A stretch of DNA of 13,863 bases, from NCBI GenBank assembly GCA_948663505.1, contig CAPNAQ010000034.1, forward strand, positions 1 through 13,863, given 5' to 3'. Positions within the stretch are counted from its first letter, which is position 1; every line of letters starts with the position of its first letter. Of the stretch, positions 6,745 to 13,104 are shown in pieces. The notes under the pieces were generated by a model. The model saw only the letters and a list, made by a program, of their open reading frames with translations, was not told the origin of the DNA and made no database searches. The stretch comes from an uncultured Clostridia bacterium (lineage in GTDB: Bacteria > Bacillota > Clostridia > TANB77 > CAG-508). Both the position numbers and the translations under genes were made by a program.

Positions 6745-8013
6745 TTACACTTCTAACCAGTCTTTTAACAATTTCTTTGTCAATCCTTTTGTTGTTCCCA
6801 TTACAATTAAAGAAATATTTTCCCTTTTGAATATAATGTTTGACACTTCTCTCAAACGATAATTGTCTATTTTTTCATTTTCCTTAATTCTTTCTTCAAT
6901 CGTCAGTAATTCTTTCCCCTCTATAAAATCACATCCCAACTGAAAATTTAATTCACGAGAATCTTCGAGCCAAAACCATAGGTTGTCTGTAAAAAAAGTT
7001 TTATTCATATCCATATCCCTTTGAGAAATATTTACTCTTAGATTATTAAGAATGTCCATAATTTTTTTCAAACCTAATTGTAAGTTCTTCTTTTCAATAG
7101 AAAAAAATATTGATAAAACTGCTGCATCATTATAAGTTTCAACATAAGAATGTATTTCGTATACAAGTCCCATCTTCTCGCGTATCTCTTTTTGCAACCG
7201 AGAACCATCTCCGCCACCGATAATACTATTTAAAAACAAAAGTTCATTTTCTTTAACTAATTTCAAATTCACATCAAAAGATAACTGAACATCTAAAAGA
7301 CTCCAAGAAGAATACTTTTTCATAACTATATTAGGTGTTCTTTGAAATTGTGTCTCTACAACACTTTTATCTATAAACGTTGTTTTATTATCAGCAATCG
7401 GAATCCTTTCAAACTGCTTAGTAATTGATTTAATATTATTGTCTTCAATGGCTCCAGTGATAACGAAAACCATATTCCCCTTGCAAAATATCTCTTTCTT
7501 GTAATTTACTAATTCCTCTAGACTGATTCTTTTTATAGTCTGTTCATCTCCTAATATTGGTTGTGATAGTGAATGCCCCTGCCAAATTGTTTCGTCCGAA
7601 ATCAGTTGTAACTCCTGCTCATCCTCTTTTTCATATATTTCATTAGAAACAATCCTTTTTTCACTTTCCAATTGCTCATCTGTCCAATTAAATGTAGTTA
7701 AAATTTTCTCGAAAAACAATAAACTCTTTTCTAAATATTTCGGTCTGACTTTCATGTGAAAATTCATCATCTCTTTATATGTAGTACCACGCAAAGAACT
7801 TCCCATACATTCTGCCTCTTGATATATCACTTCCTGAGACATATCACCAAGTTGTCTAAAATGTATATGTTCAAGTAAATGCGTGATTCCATTATTACTT
7901 TTGGTCTCATATCTCGAACCCGCTTTTATATATAATCCCATTTCAACAGATTTTGCATGTTGTATTGGATAAGATATAAATGTTAATCCATTTGATAATT
8001 TAGTTACTCGCAT
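6745..8013 (-). CDS. M16-family zinc metallopeptidase (insulinase/processing-peptidase type), intact active site
   Basis: The 422-residue product has the length of a single-chain M16B peptidase. The inverted zinc motif HxxEH is present as 'HLLEH' (His45, Glu48, His49), and the distal ligand is Glu125 in 'EKRIVSNEIYEKEDE'. The C-terminal half has the substrate-binding pair in 'GGGDGSRLQKEIREKMGLVY' (Arg272, Tyr285). No signal peptide is present, so it acts in the cytoplasm. M16B enzymes work as dimers that enclose peptides and often process or degrade short peptides. GGGAG precedes the ATG, and the gene starts 32 bp after the toxin-tail frame, so it could be co-transcribed with the toxin/immunity cluster. 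Its substrate is unknown; no RiPP precursor or radical-SAM gene is visible. Confidence 0.9.
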   Translation of the reverse strand: MRVTKLSNGLTFISYPIQHAKSVEMGLYIKAGSRYETKSNNGITHLLEHIHFRQLGDMSQEVIYQEAECMGSSLRGTTYKEMMNFHMKVRPKYLEKSLLFFEKILTTFNWTDEQLESEKRIVSNEIYEKEDEQELQLISDETIWQGHSLSQPILGDEQTIKRISLEELVNYKKEIFCKGNMVFVITGAIEDNNIKSITKQFERIPIADNKTTFIDKSVVETQFQRTPNIVMKKYSSWSLLDVQLSFDVNLKLVKENELLFLNSIIGGGDGSRLQKEIREKMGLVYEIHSYVETYNDAAVLSIFFSIEKKNLQLGLKKIMDILNNLRVNISQRDMDMNKTFFTDNLWFWLEDSRELNFQLGCDFIEGKELLTIEERIKENEKIDNYRLREVSNIIFKRENISLIVMGTTKGLTKKLLKDWLEV

Positions 8014-8045
8014 ATATCTTTTCTCCCTTATTAAACTTATTTATG

Positions 8046-8360
8046 CTATGGAATTATAACATTTCCAGGAATAGTCCACCAAAATGGCGGTAGTAGTGAA
8101 GGTAGCAACCTTACTCCTCTATAAATCACATAACCTGCTCCAATGACTACCCCCGCTTTAGCAACATTTTTAACAGTTCTTTTTGCTCTTCCATTGCTAC
8201 CTTTAGGAACTCTTGAATGTTCTTCTCCGTTTACATGACCGACATTCTGTTCCCTTGATCCACTAGGTTTCCTTTTATCTGCTCCATGTCTTTTATCTTT
8301 TCTTGGACCTGTCACCTTTTTTAGATATTTGTAATACTTTTTCTGATAACAAAAACACAT
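8046..8360 (-). CDS. Orphan basic polymorphic-toxin C-terminal tail (104 aa)
   Basis: The sequence is strongly basic at first ('KDKRHGADKRKPSGSREQNVG' to 'GEEHSRVPKGSNGR', about 21-59), then has a hydrophobic stretch ('AKAGVVIGAGYVIYRGVRLL', about 69-88) and the ending 'PPFWWTIPGNVIIP'. The block 'SGSREQNVGHVNGEEHSR' resembles tails I know from Rhs and related polymorphic toxins, but I cannot name a domain. It begins 3 bp after the stop of a lipoprotein and has no clear ribosome site, so the ATG at 8360 may be accidental and the piece a displaced toxin tip without its Rhs core. Alternatively it is a small expressed protein coupled to the lipoprotein gene. Confidence 0.45.
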   Translation of the reverse strand: MCFCYQKKYYKYLKKVTGPRKDKRHGADKRKPSGSREQNVGHVNGEEHSRVPKGSNGRAKRTVKNVAKAGVVIGAGYVIYRGVRLLPSLLPPFWWTIPGNVIIP

Positions 8361-8363
8361 TAA

Positions 8364-8849
8364 TCAAGTATCTATTTCGTAATAATATAGTATATTATTG
8401 TCCACATCATATACTGCTACTATTGCATTTACAGAGTACATTTCTGACCATTCAATATCTTCCTCGTTAGAATCTGTATCATTTATTATAAAATAATATC
8501 CATTCTCTATTTTTTTCATCAAAGGTTTACCATTATCGTCCGCAATATATGGATTCCATTCTTCATTTCCATATAAAAGTATTTCAGTCAATTCAGAGGG
8601 TTCTTGTGACCACTTCCCAGTTTTTTTTAATTCTTGTTCAAAATTTTTATTATTAATTTCTATTTGAACAAACATCCTGCCGTCTCCATGAAAGCCTCCA
8701 TGAGTATCCGTTTTTTCTATAATTTTACTTCCTGAAATATCTATGCCTATCTGTTCGCTTATACAAGTAACATCATCCACGGTAGTGTCAGAACACCCCG
8801 ATAATATTGTAATAATTATAAGTGCTAAATATATTATTTTTTTCTCCAT
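8364..8849 (-). CDS. Lipoprotein, intact paralogue of the frameshifted lipoprotein at 9044-9540; candidate immunity protein
   Basis: The ATG at 8849 has AGGGAG 6-7 nt upstream, better than the longer frame from 8900. The lipobox is LSGC (Cys19). The 161-residue product shares with the gene at 9044-9540 the blocks 'IGIDISGSKIIEK', 'HGGFHGDG' (HGVF-FGDG in the other), 'ELTEILLYGNEEW', 'GYYFI' and the end 'AVYDVDNNILYYYEIDT' (AVYDIETSVLYYCEYDS). The other copy directly follows an Rhs toxin tip, so both are likely to protect against an effector at the outer face of the membrane. That role is inferred from position and export signal, not from a named family. Confidence 0.7.
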   Translation of the reverse strand: MEKKIIYLALIIITILSGCSDTTVDDVTCISEQIGIDISGSKIIEKTDTHGGFHGDGRMFVQIEINNKNFEQELKKTGKWSQEPSELTEILLYGNEEWNPYIADDNGKPLMKKIENGYYFIINDTDSNEEDIEWSEMYSVNAIVAVYDVDNNILYYYEIDT

Positions 8850-8910
8850 TTTGCTCTCCCTAATCTGCTGATAAATGATAAGCTTAATTTTTGCATCCAC
8901 ATTTTCACCG

Positions 8911-9054
8911 TTATTTTATATTTACAGAGTGTTCCAATTTGTTGAGAAACATATCTCCTTTTTTTAAAGTAATCCCATACTTATCTTTACTTTTTCCACT
9001 CTTTTTAAACAAGTGATATTTCTTTTTAATCTTTTTTATAATTTCAAGAATCAT
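8911..9054 (-). CDS. Small Lys-rich reading frame (47 aa) overlapping the lipoprotein stop
   Basis: ATG (9052-9054) lies inside the last codons of the broken lipoprotein gene (overlap ATGATTCTTGA), an arrangement typical of translational coupling. The product is very basic: 'KKIKKKYHLFKKSGKSKDKYG' ending 'KKGDMFLNKLEHSVNIK'. I recognise no family. It may be the remaining tip of another toxin or a chance frame in AT-rich DNA. Confidence 0.3.
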   Translation of the reverse strand: MILEIIKKIKKKYHLFKKSGKSKDKYGITLKKGDMFLNKLEHSVNIK

Positions 9055-9540
9055 ATTCACAATAATATAGCACGGATGTTTCAATATCATAAACTGCTAT
9101 TGTTACATTTTGTGAAGGTAATTCTAACATTTCCGTTCCTTCTAAGTCACAGCTATCACTATTTCTATTTTTAATAAAATAATAAGCATGAGAAAAAGTA
9201 GGTATCAACGGAGTATCATCCTCATCAGAAATAAATGGTGCATACCCGCAATCACCCTCTTCCAATCCATACAAAAACCCTTGTATTGCTTTAGATATTT
9301 GAGGTTTCCATTCACTTGAATCATCTAATTCTCTAATAAACTGCTTGTTCTTAATTTGAATCTTGACTATTTTTATTCCATCACCAAAAAAACACCATGA
9401 TCATCTTTTTCTTCTAAAATTTTCTCTGAAGATATATCAACTCCTATTTCTTTACCTATTGATGTTAATATATCATTTTTGTTACATCCTGCTAATACGA
9501 TTGATATAGTAACTATTAATACTACTATTTTTTTTATCAT
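9044..9540 (-). pseudogene. Frameshifted lipoprotein, candidate immunity gene following the third Rhs tip
   Basis: ATG at 9540 has AAAAGGAAG just upstream and starts a lipoprotein signal with lipobox LAGC (Cys19). The frame breaks in a run of seven A (plus strand 9386-9392). One more base restores 'HGVFFGDGIKIVKIQIKNK...', which matches 'HGGFHGDGRMFVQIEINNK' in the intact paralogue at 8364-8849 and runs into the frame ending 'AVYDIETSVLYYCEYDS' at 9044. The restored protein would be about 165 residues. No stop codon separates this gene from the upstream toxin tip, so toxin and lipoprotein are presently one continuous frame. Confidence 0.75.
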
Positions 9541-9881
9541 TTTTTTCTTCCTTTTTAAAAATAATCTTATACTCTTTTTTATTTTCTTATGCCTACTCAA
9601 TTTAATTGATAATTCAGAATCATAACCATATACCAAATCACTCGGGTTCTTTTGTAATGAATGCTCTAAAAAATCTGCCGAGTATTTCCATCCTTTTCTC
9701 TTTCTTAAATATAATTCCGCACCAATATAAGAAGGAGAATTAATTATATGTTTACATAACCACATATCAGGCTCTTCAATTGCATCATGCCCACTCGGAT
9801 TCACATAATTAATCGGATTTCCTCCACAATACGCATACAAATTCTATGTACCATCATCATACTAGTAACTTACGACACCAT
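9541..9881 (-). pseudogene. Decayed Rhs core end with a third, orphan C-terminal effector tip
   Basis: The minus strand reads a core relic 'VVSY*YDDGT*NLYAYCGGNPINYVNPSGH', then an 82-residue tip (9786-9541) with 'DMWLCKHIINSPSYIGAELYL', 'KYSADFLEHSLQKNPSDLVYG' and a basic end. Compared with the core at 10583-12121, Arg and Trp codons have become TAG and about 170 bp are missing. In the intact copy the lost part lies between two CCATAATCATC repeats (11154-11164 and 11322-11332; 168 bp, in frame), which explains the deletion. The tip domain is not one I can name. With no start codon and two stops it cannot be made as an Rhs fusion; it looks like a stored or dying toxin cassette. Confidence 0.75.
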
Positions 9882-10013
9882 CACCAAATTCTTCCCTATC
9901 TATTTCTTAGAAATATTAACGACCTAAAATCAAACCTTTGTTTTGACTCATTTTCACAACTTTTTAATGTTATTCATGGTTATCTTATCCAATAATAGAA
10001 TCATGAGCACAAA

Positions 10014-10070
10014 CGGGTGGTTGATATTTCGCACGCTTCGCGAGCTCAACAGGGTCACGACCCATAATAA
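10014..10070. repeat. Structured dispersed repeat, copy 2: IS200 left-end relic without tnpA
   Basis: 57 bp matching 243-298 except for the inner hairpin (GCACGC-ttc-GCGAGC here). The match ends at CACCCG on the minus strand, exactly where copy 1 continues into its 7-bp GC hairpin and tnpA leader. The simplest explanation is a left-end remnant after deletion; an independent structured RNA or a REP-like element is the alternative. Confidence 0.65.
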
Positions 10071-10074
10071 GTAT

Positions 10075-10113
10075 GAGGATTGAATCCTATCAAATTGGTA
10101 GGGTTCAATCCTC
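10075..10113. terminator. Strong hairpin downstream of the NTF2-like immunity gene
   Basis: GAGGATTGAA (10075-10084) pairs perfectly with TTCAATCCTC (10104-10113), and seven further pairs including wobbles close the upper stem around a 5-nt loop. It lies 76 bp past the stop codon at 10189. The T-run on the minus strand is weak, so it may act as a terminator or merely protect the mRNA end. Confidence 0.5.
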
Positions 10114-10188
10114 CCTTTAATCCTTAAACTTATCCATTAGTTTATAGACAACCTATTATTTTCATACTTTTGAATTACGAATCTGTAT

Positions 10189-10578
10189 TTATTCGCCTAA
10201 CCAAATAAGTAATACTTCCCCCGTCTTCTTATCTATGGCAATATTAATATCTCCCCCAAGAGTTTCTTTTCCCAAACTGTATGTTAATATCCATACTTCT
10301 TTTTTTGAATCATAATTGATATACACTTCTTTATACTCATTGATATCTTTTTTCAAAACTTTTTCTAATATCATATTTGAATATTCTAAAGCAATAGTTT
10401 TGTCAGGAATTATTATTTCTTCCCTTATTCCATCTTCTGTTTTTTTTATCTTTTGAGCATCAAAAATATAACTCTTATCTACTTTTAACTCTTGTTTCAT
10501 CGTCTCTTTCTCCTTAACCGCCGTCGAACATGCAACACAAATTATAGTTGCTAATAGCAACACTATCATTAATAACAT
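10189..10578 (-). CDS. Lipoprotein with NTF2-fold-like immunity domain, partner of the JAB-like Rhs tip
   Basis: The product has an export signal ('LLMIVLLLATIICVACS') with a probable lipid-attached Cys, then a domain patterned like the NTF2-fold immunity family (PF15631 type): 'IIPDKTIALEYSNMILEKVL', 'KKEVWILTYSL', 'GGDINIAIDKKTGEVLLIW'. The ATG at 10578 is in frame but has a poor ribosome site. A better start, ATG at 10589, lies 8 nt after GGAGG and overlaps the Rhs stop (ATGGTAA), but is out of frame by one base in a run of seven A (10578-10584). One extra A would give 'MVKKMLLMIVLLL...', an ideal signal peptide. It follows the toxin directly, as immunity genes do. Confidence 0.75.
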   Translation of the reverse strand: MLLMIVLLLATIICVACSTAVKEKETMKQELKVDKSYIFDAQKIKKTEDGIREEIIIPDKTIALEYSNMILEKVLKKDINEYKEVYINYDSKKEVWILTYSLGKETLGGDINIAIDKKTGEVLLIWLGE

Positions 10579-10582
10579 TTTT

Positions 10583-12121
10583 TTACCATGATGGCCACCT
10601 CCTATTTTGACATTCAAAACCACAATCTTTCAATAAATGACTGTTCCATCTAATTGCATATTTATTTGTTAATTTTGTTTTCACTTTATTTGATAATTTA
10701 GAAAATTTTAAATTTTTATATACAACCTCATCTTTATATCCTCTTCTCGTATCGTGATAAATCCTTAATTTTTTATTAGGTGTAACTACATATAGTGGAA
10801 GAAAACACCCTTCCGAATACCTTTTATCAGCACTTGAAAATTCATTACTATTTGGATGCGTATGTATAATTGCGCGAATAGAGGCTCCTGCTGGTACTCT
10901 TTTCTCACTTGCCATCGGATTACAACTATGAGCATCTCCTACAGAGTATTTTGTATAAGAAAACTTTTTATTTTTCTTCTGATATATTATAGCTGAAAAC
11001 TCCAATCTTATATATAAACTTCTATTATAATAACACTCCGCAAAATCTTTCGCCGCTAAATCTTTAGTTTTAAACTGTTCTTTATATTTATGCCCACTCG
11101 GATCCACATAATTAATCGGATTCCCGCCACAATACGCATACAGATTCCATGTACCATAATCATCCTGTTCACCTCTATAACTATCCTGCGTTATAAACAT
11201 TGCACTCTCTGGATTATAATACCTCGCATTCAGATAATAAAGTCTCGTCAGTTCATCATACACTCCCGACGTATAACAGATTTCATTATAAAAATCCTTA
11301 TCACCATACCTCGTAGTACTTCCATAATCATCATACCTGTAACTTACAACACTACTACCAGACTCATCAACCACATTGGTTACACTTGTCCTGATATCCT
11401 TATTATAGAAGTATGTATGCTGTCCATTATCCTCATAACGGATTGTCGCAATGACATTCTCCTGGGGTCCTACAACATTCTGACTTGTCTTATTACCACT
11501 ATTGTCAGTTGTATATAACAGCACTCCTCCCTGATAATAGTAATTCGTTGTTACACCATTATCCGTCTTCGAAATTCTCTGACCGTCATAATTGTATGTA
11601 TTCTCCTGCGCATATTTTATCGGTCCATTGGCATTACCCTCTCTGCATGTAACCTTTGTCAGCTGATTATTAGTATCATACTCTTTTTCTATTGTCTCAG
11701 TTATTGTCGGCGGAGATACCATTGTCTGTTCTAATATCTGATTTCCGTTTGCATCGTATGAATAGAATGTAAGACCAACACGGGCTCCATTCTTTGAAAC
11801 ATCCCTATACACTAACTGATTCAAACTATTATACGTGCTATATGTTGTAACTCCATCTTCTACACTCTTAGTGCAATTGCCCACCTTATCATATGTGTAC
11901 GAAGCATTACTTACTGTCTGACTGATGTTATCCGTTCTTTTCGAAATAATCATACGGTTCAGGCTGTCATAGGCATATGTTCTTGTCTCGTTTACCCTTT
12001 CTTCCTGCTTTGCTGGATAATTATTAATAATCGTTTCGCTTATAATATTACTGTTTTTATCATAGCCATAAGTGTACTGTTCTAGAATTGTACTCAAACT
12101 ACTACTGTCAGCATATGACAT
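10583..12121 (-). CDS. Orphan Rhs core fragment with DUF4329/JAB-like C-terminal toxin domain
   Basis: This open frame encodes YD/RHS repeats ('YTYGYDKNSN', 'YAYDSLNRM', 'YTYDKVGN', 'YSYDANGN', 'YNYDGQRIS'), then the RHS-associated core ('GVYDELTRLYYLNARYYNPESAMFITQDSYRGEQDD' in part) ending 'YAYCGGNPINYVDPSGH'. The last 168 residues (11089-10583) match the DUF4329 pattern found in Rhs toxins: 'AECYYNRSLYIRLEFSAIIY', 'SCNP', 'VPAGASIRAIIHTHPN', 'FSSAD', 'LYVVTPNKKLRIYHD'. The HTH...SxxD spacing and upstream Glu suggest a JAB-like metallopeptidase fold. The Rhs frame continues upstream to about 12195 ('LLGLANKPILYNVFDRVTK') with no start codon or ribosome site until it meets the stop of the Ig-like gene, so this is a 5'-truncated cassette rather than a complete gene. 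Confidence 0.85.
   Translation of the reverse strand: MSYADSSSLSTILEQYTYGYDKNSNIISETIINNYPAKQEERVNETRTYAYDSLNRMIISKRTDNISQTVSNASYTYDKVGNCTKSVEDGVTTYSTYNSLNQLVYRDVSKNGARVGLTFYSYDANGNQILEQTMVSPPTITETIEKEYDTNNQLTKVTCREGNANGPIKYAQENTYNYDGQRISKTDNGVTTNYYYQGGVLLYTTDNSGNKTSQNVVGPQENVIATIRYEDNGQHTYFYNKDIRTSVTNVVDESGSSVVSYRYDDYGSTTRYGDKDFYNEICYTSGVYDELTRLYYLNARYYNPESAMFITQDSYRGEQDDYGTWNLYAYCGGNPINYVDPSGHKYKEQFKTKDLAAKDFAECYYNRSLYIRLEFSAIIYQKKNKKFSYTKYSVGDAHSCNPMASEKRVPAGASIRAIIHTHPNSNEFSSADKRYSEGCFLPLYVVTPNKKLRIYHDTRRGYKDEVVYKNLKFSKLSNKVKTKLTNKYAIRWNSHLLKDCGFECQNRRWPSW
11172..11683. repeat. 512-bp near-identical Rhs core repeat, copy A
   Basis: Aligns without gaps at a constant offset of 2180 bp to 13352-13863, with scattered third-position differences. 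Both copies are in the same codon phase. The match continues off the window edge in copy B. Confidence 0.9.
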
Positions 12122-12198
12122 TTTCGTTACACGGTCAAATACATTATACAGTATGGGCTTATTTGCCAGACCAAGTAAGTAATACTTCGCTTTTATTA

Positions 12199-12618
12199 CT
12201 ACTTTATTCTAAAAGTTTTATAAAATAGTCCATAATCTATTTTATATCTGCCTTTAGAAAGATTCTTACCAAAAAACTTCTTCCATTTAAGTTTTTCTAT
12301 CCTACTACTCTTTCCCCACAATGTTTTTGTTTTAACAAACATAATAGGTCCTTTGAATTTAACCTTTTTCCACTTGTTTTTTACACGTTTTTTTAATACA
12401 AACGCTCCCCCGTAGAAAAATTTTCTTTTTGTTATATTTGTAACTTTAAGTTTTAGTTGCTTTTTTGTCGCTAATTTTACCTTGACCTTTATGTTCTTTT
12501 TACCTGTTGTAAACTTTTTTTCCTTCGTACTTCCATAAATATTTTGAACACTGTAATCTGTTAATAACACATTGCTAAAAATACAGACTATTAATATAGT
12601 TATTATAACTTTCTTCAT
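12199..12618 (-). CDS. Secreted Ig-like-fold protein directly after the Rhs toxin tip; candidate immunity protein
   Basis: The 139-residue product has a signal peptide (about 1-29, 'NIYG-S') and the same Lys-rich Ig-like domain as the gene at 6278-6673, here with the complete end 'KGRYKIDYGLFYKTFRIK'. It begins 74 bp after the reconstructed stop of the Rhs effector tip (12693), the place normally held by the cognate immunity gene. No good ribosome site is next to the ATG; a GAAAGGAG lies about 40 nt upstream, so expression may be low. Its stop codon is immediately followed in sequence by the orphan Rhs core. The immunity role is inferred from position. Confidence 0.7.
   Translation of the reverse strand: MKKVIITILIVCIFSNVLLTDYSVQNIYGSTKEKKFTTGKKNIKVKVKLATKKQLKLKVTNITKRKFFYGGAFVLKKRVKNKWKKVKFKGPIMFVKTKTLWGKSSRIEKLKWKKFFGKNLSKGRYKIDYGLFYKTFRIK
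12244..12288. repeat. 45-bp perfect repeat, copy 2 (end of the Ig-like genes)
   Basis: Identical to 6299-6343. In this copy the reading frame continues for 12 more residues after the repeat, so it represents the intact arrangement. Confidence 0.9.
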
Positions 12619-12692
12619 TTAAAATTTTGATAACGCATTTGATAATAACTCGTTATCTCTCCTTTCTTTATTAATCACCTTTCAAAAATCAA

Positions 12693-13104
12693 CTAACATT
12701 CTCTCAAATAACCACCTCTCCAATTACACATTTCTTTAATAGTCATACTTTTTAAACCCGAATAACTCATTAGGGAAAGATTCTCATACATAATCCATCC
12801 TGCATTCTTCTTTCTTTTTTTATTTTTTCTCCACCATCTCCAATCATAATCTACTATAGAATTAAATTTAGATGTCTCTGTTGCAGGTATAGAAAAAGCG
12901 GAAGTAACTGTTCCGTCAGAAGCAATGACTGGACCTTTGACTTTGTTTCTAAATGCATACGAAATATTTAAAAATGTATAATCATCGTGCCCTGCATTAC
13001 ATCCTAGAACTATTAATTTTTTTACATTTTTTTCTTTAAAGATTTAACTGTAAATTTCGTAGCAATATCATCCAATTCTGTAGGATCTGCATGTGAATTA
13101 ATAA
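12693..13104 (-). pseudogene. Distal part of the main Rhs effector domain, out of frame; caspase-like (clan CD-like) motifs
   Basis: After the premature stop at 13105 the sequence remains protein-like. Adding one A at each of two A-runs (plus-strand T runs 13117-13122 and 13027-13033) yields one frame to a TAG at 12693: '...WNAMMGKKIECVVINSHADPTELDD...', '...KNVKKLIVLGCNAGHDDY...', '...GPVIASDGTV...', '...RKNAGWIMYENL...', '...GYLREC'. A His in 'INSHA' after a hydrophobic strand and a Cys in 'LIVLGCNAG' after another strand is the layout of clan CD cysteine peptidases (caspase/CHAT/clostripain-like). The restored tip is about 192 residues. Fold assignment is inference; the coding nature and the two frameshifts are visible. 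Confidence 0.7.

Larger units (their letters stand above)
9882..10188. other. Intergenic segment with IS200 left-end relic and hairpin; no gene seen
   Basis: Apart from the structured repeat (10014-10070) and hairpin (10075-10113), both listed separately, I find no convincing reading frame or RNA gene. The DNA between 9882 and 10013 has no similarity that I can see to tnpA, so the body of the insertion sequence appears to be gone. Confidence 0.5.

Noticed and set aside
11090..11518. Plus-strand 142-codon frame
   Set aside because: Antisense shadow of the Rhs core; its Ile/Thr-rich composition reflects the complement of YD repeats.
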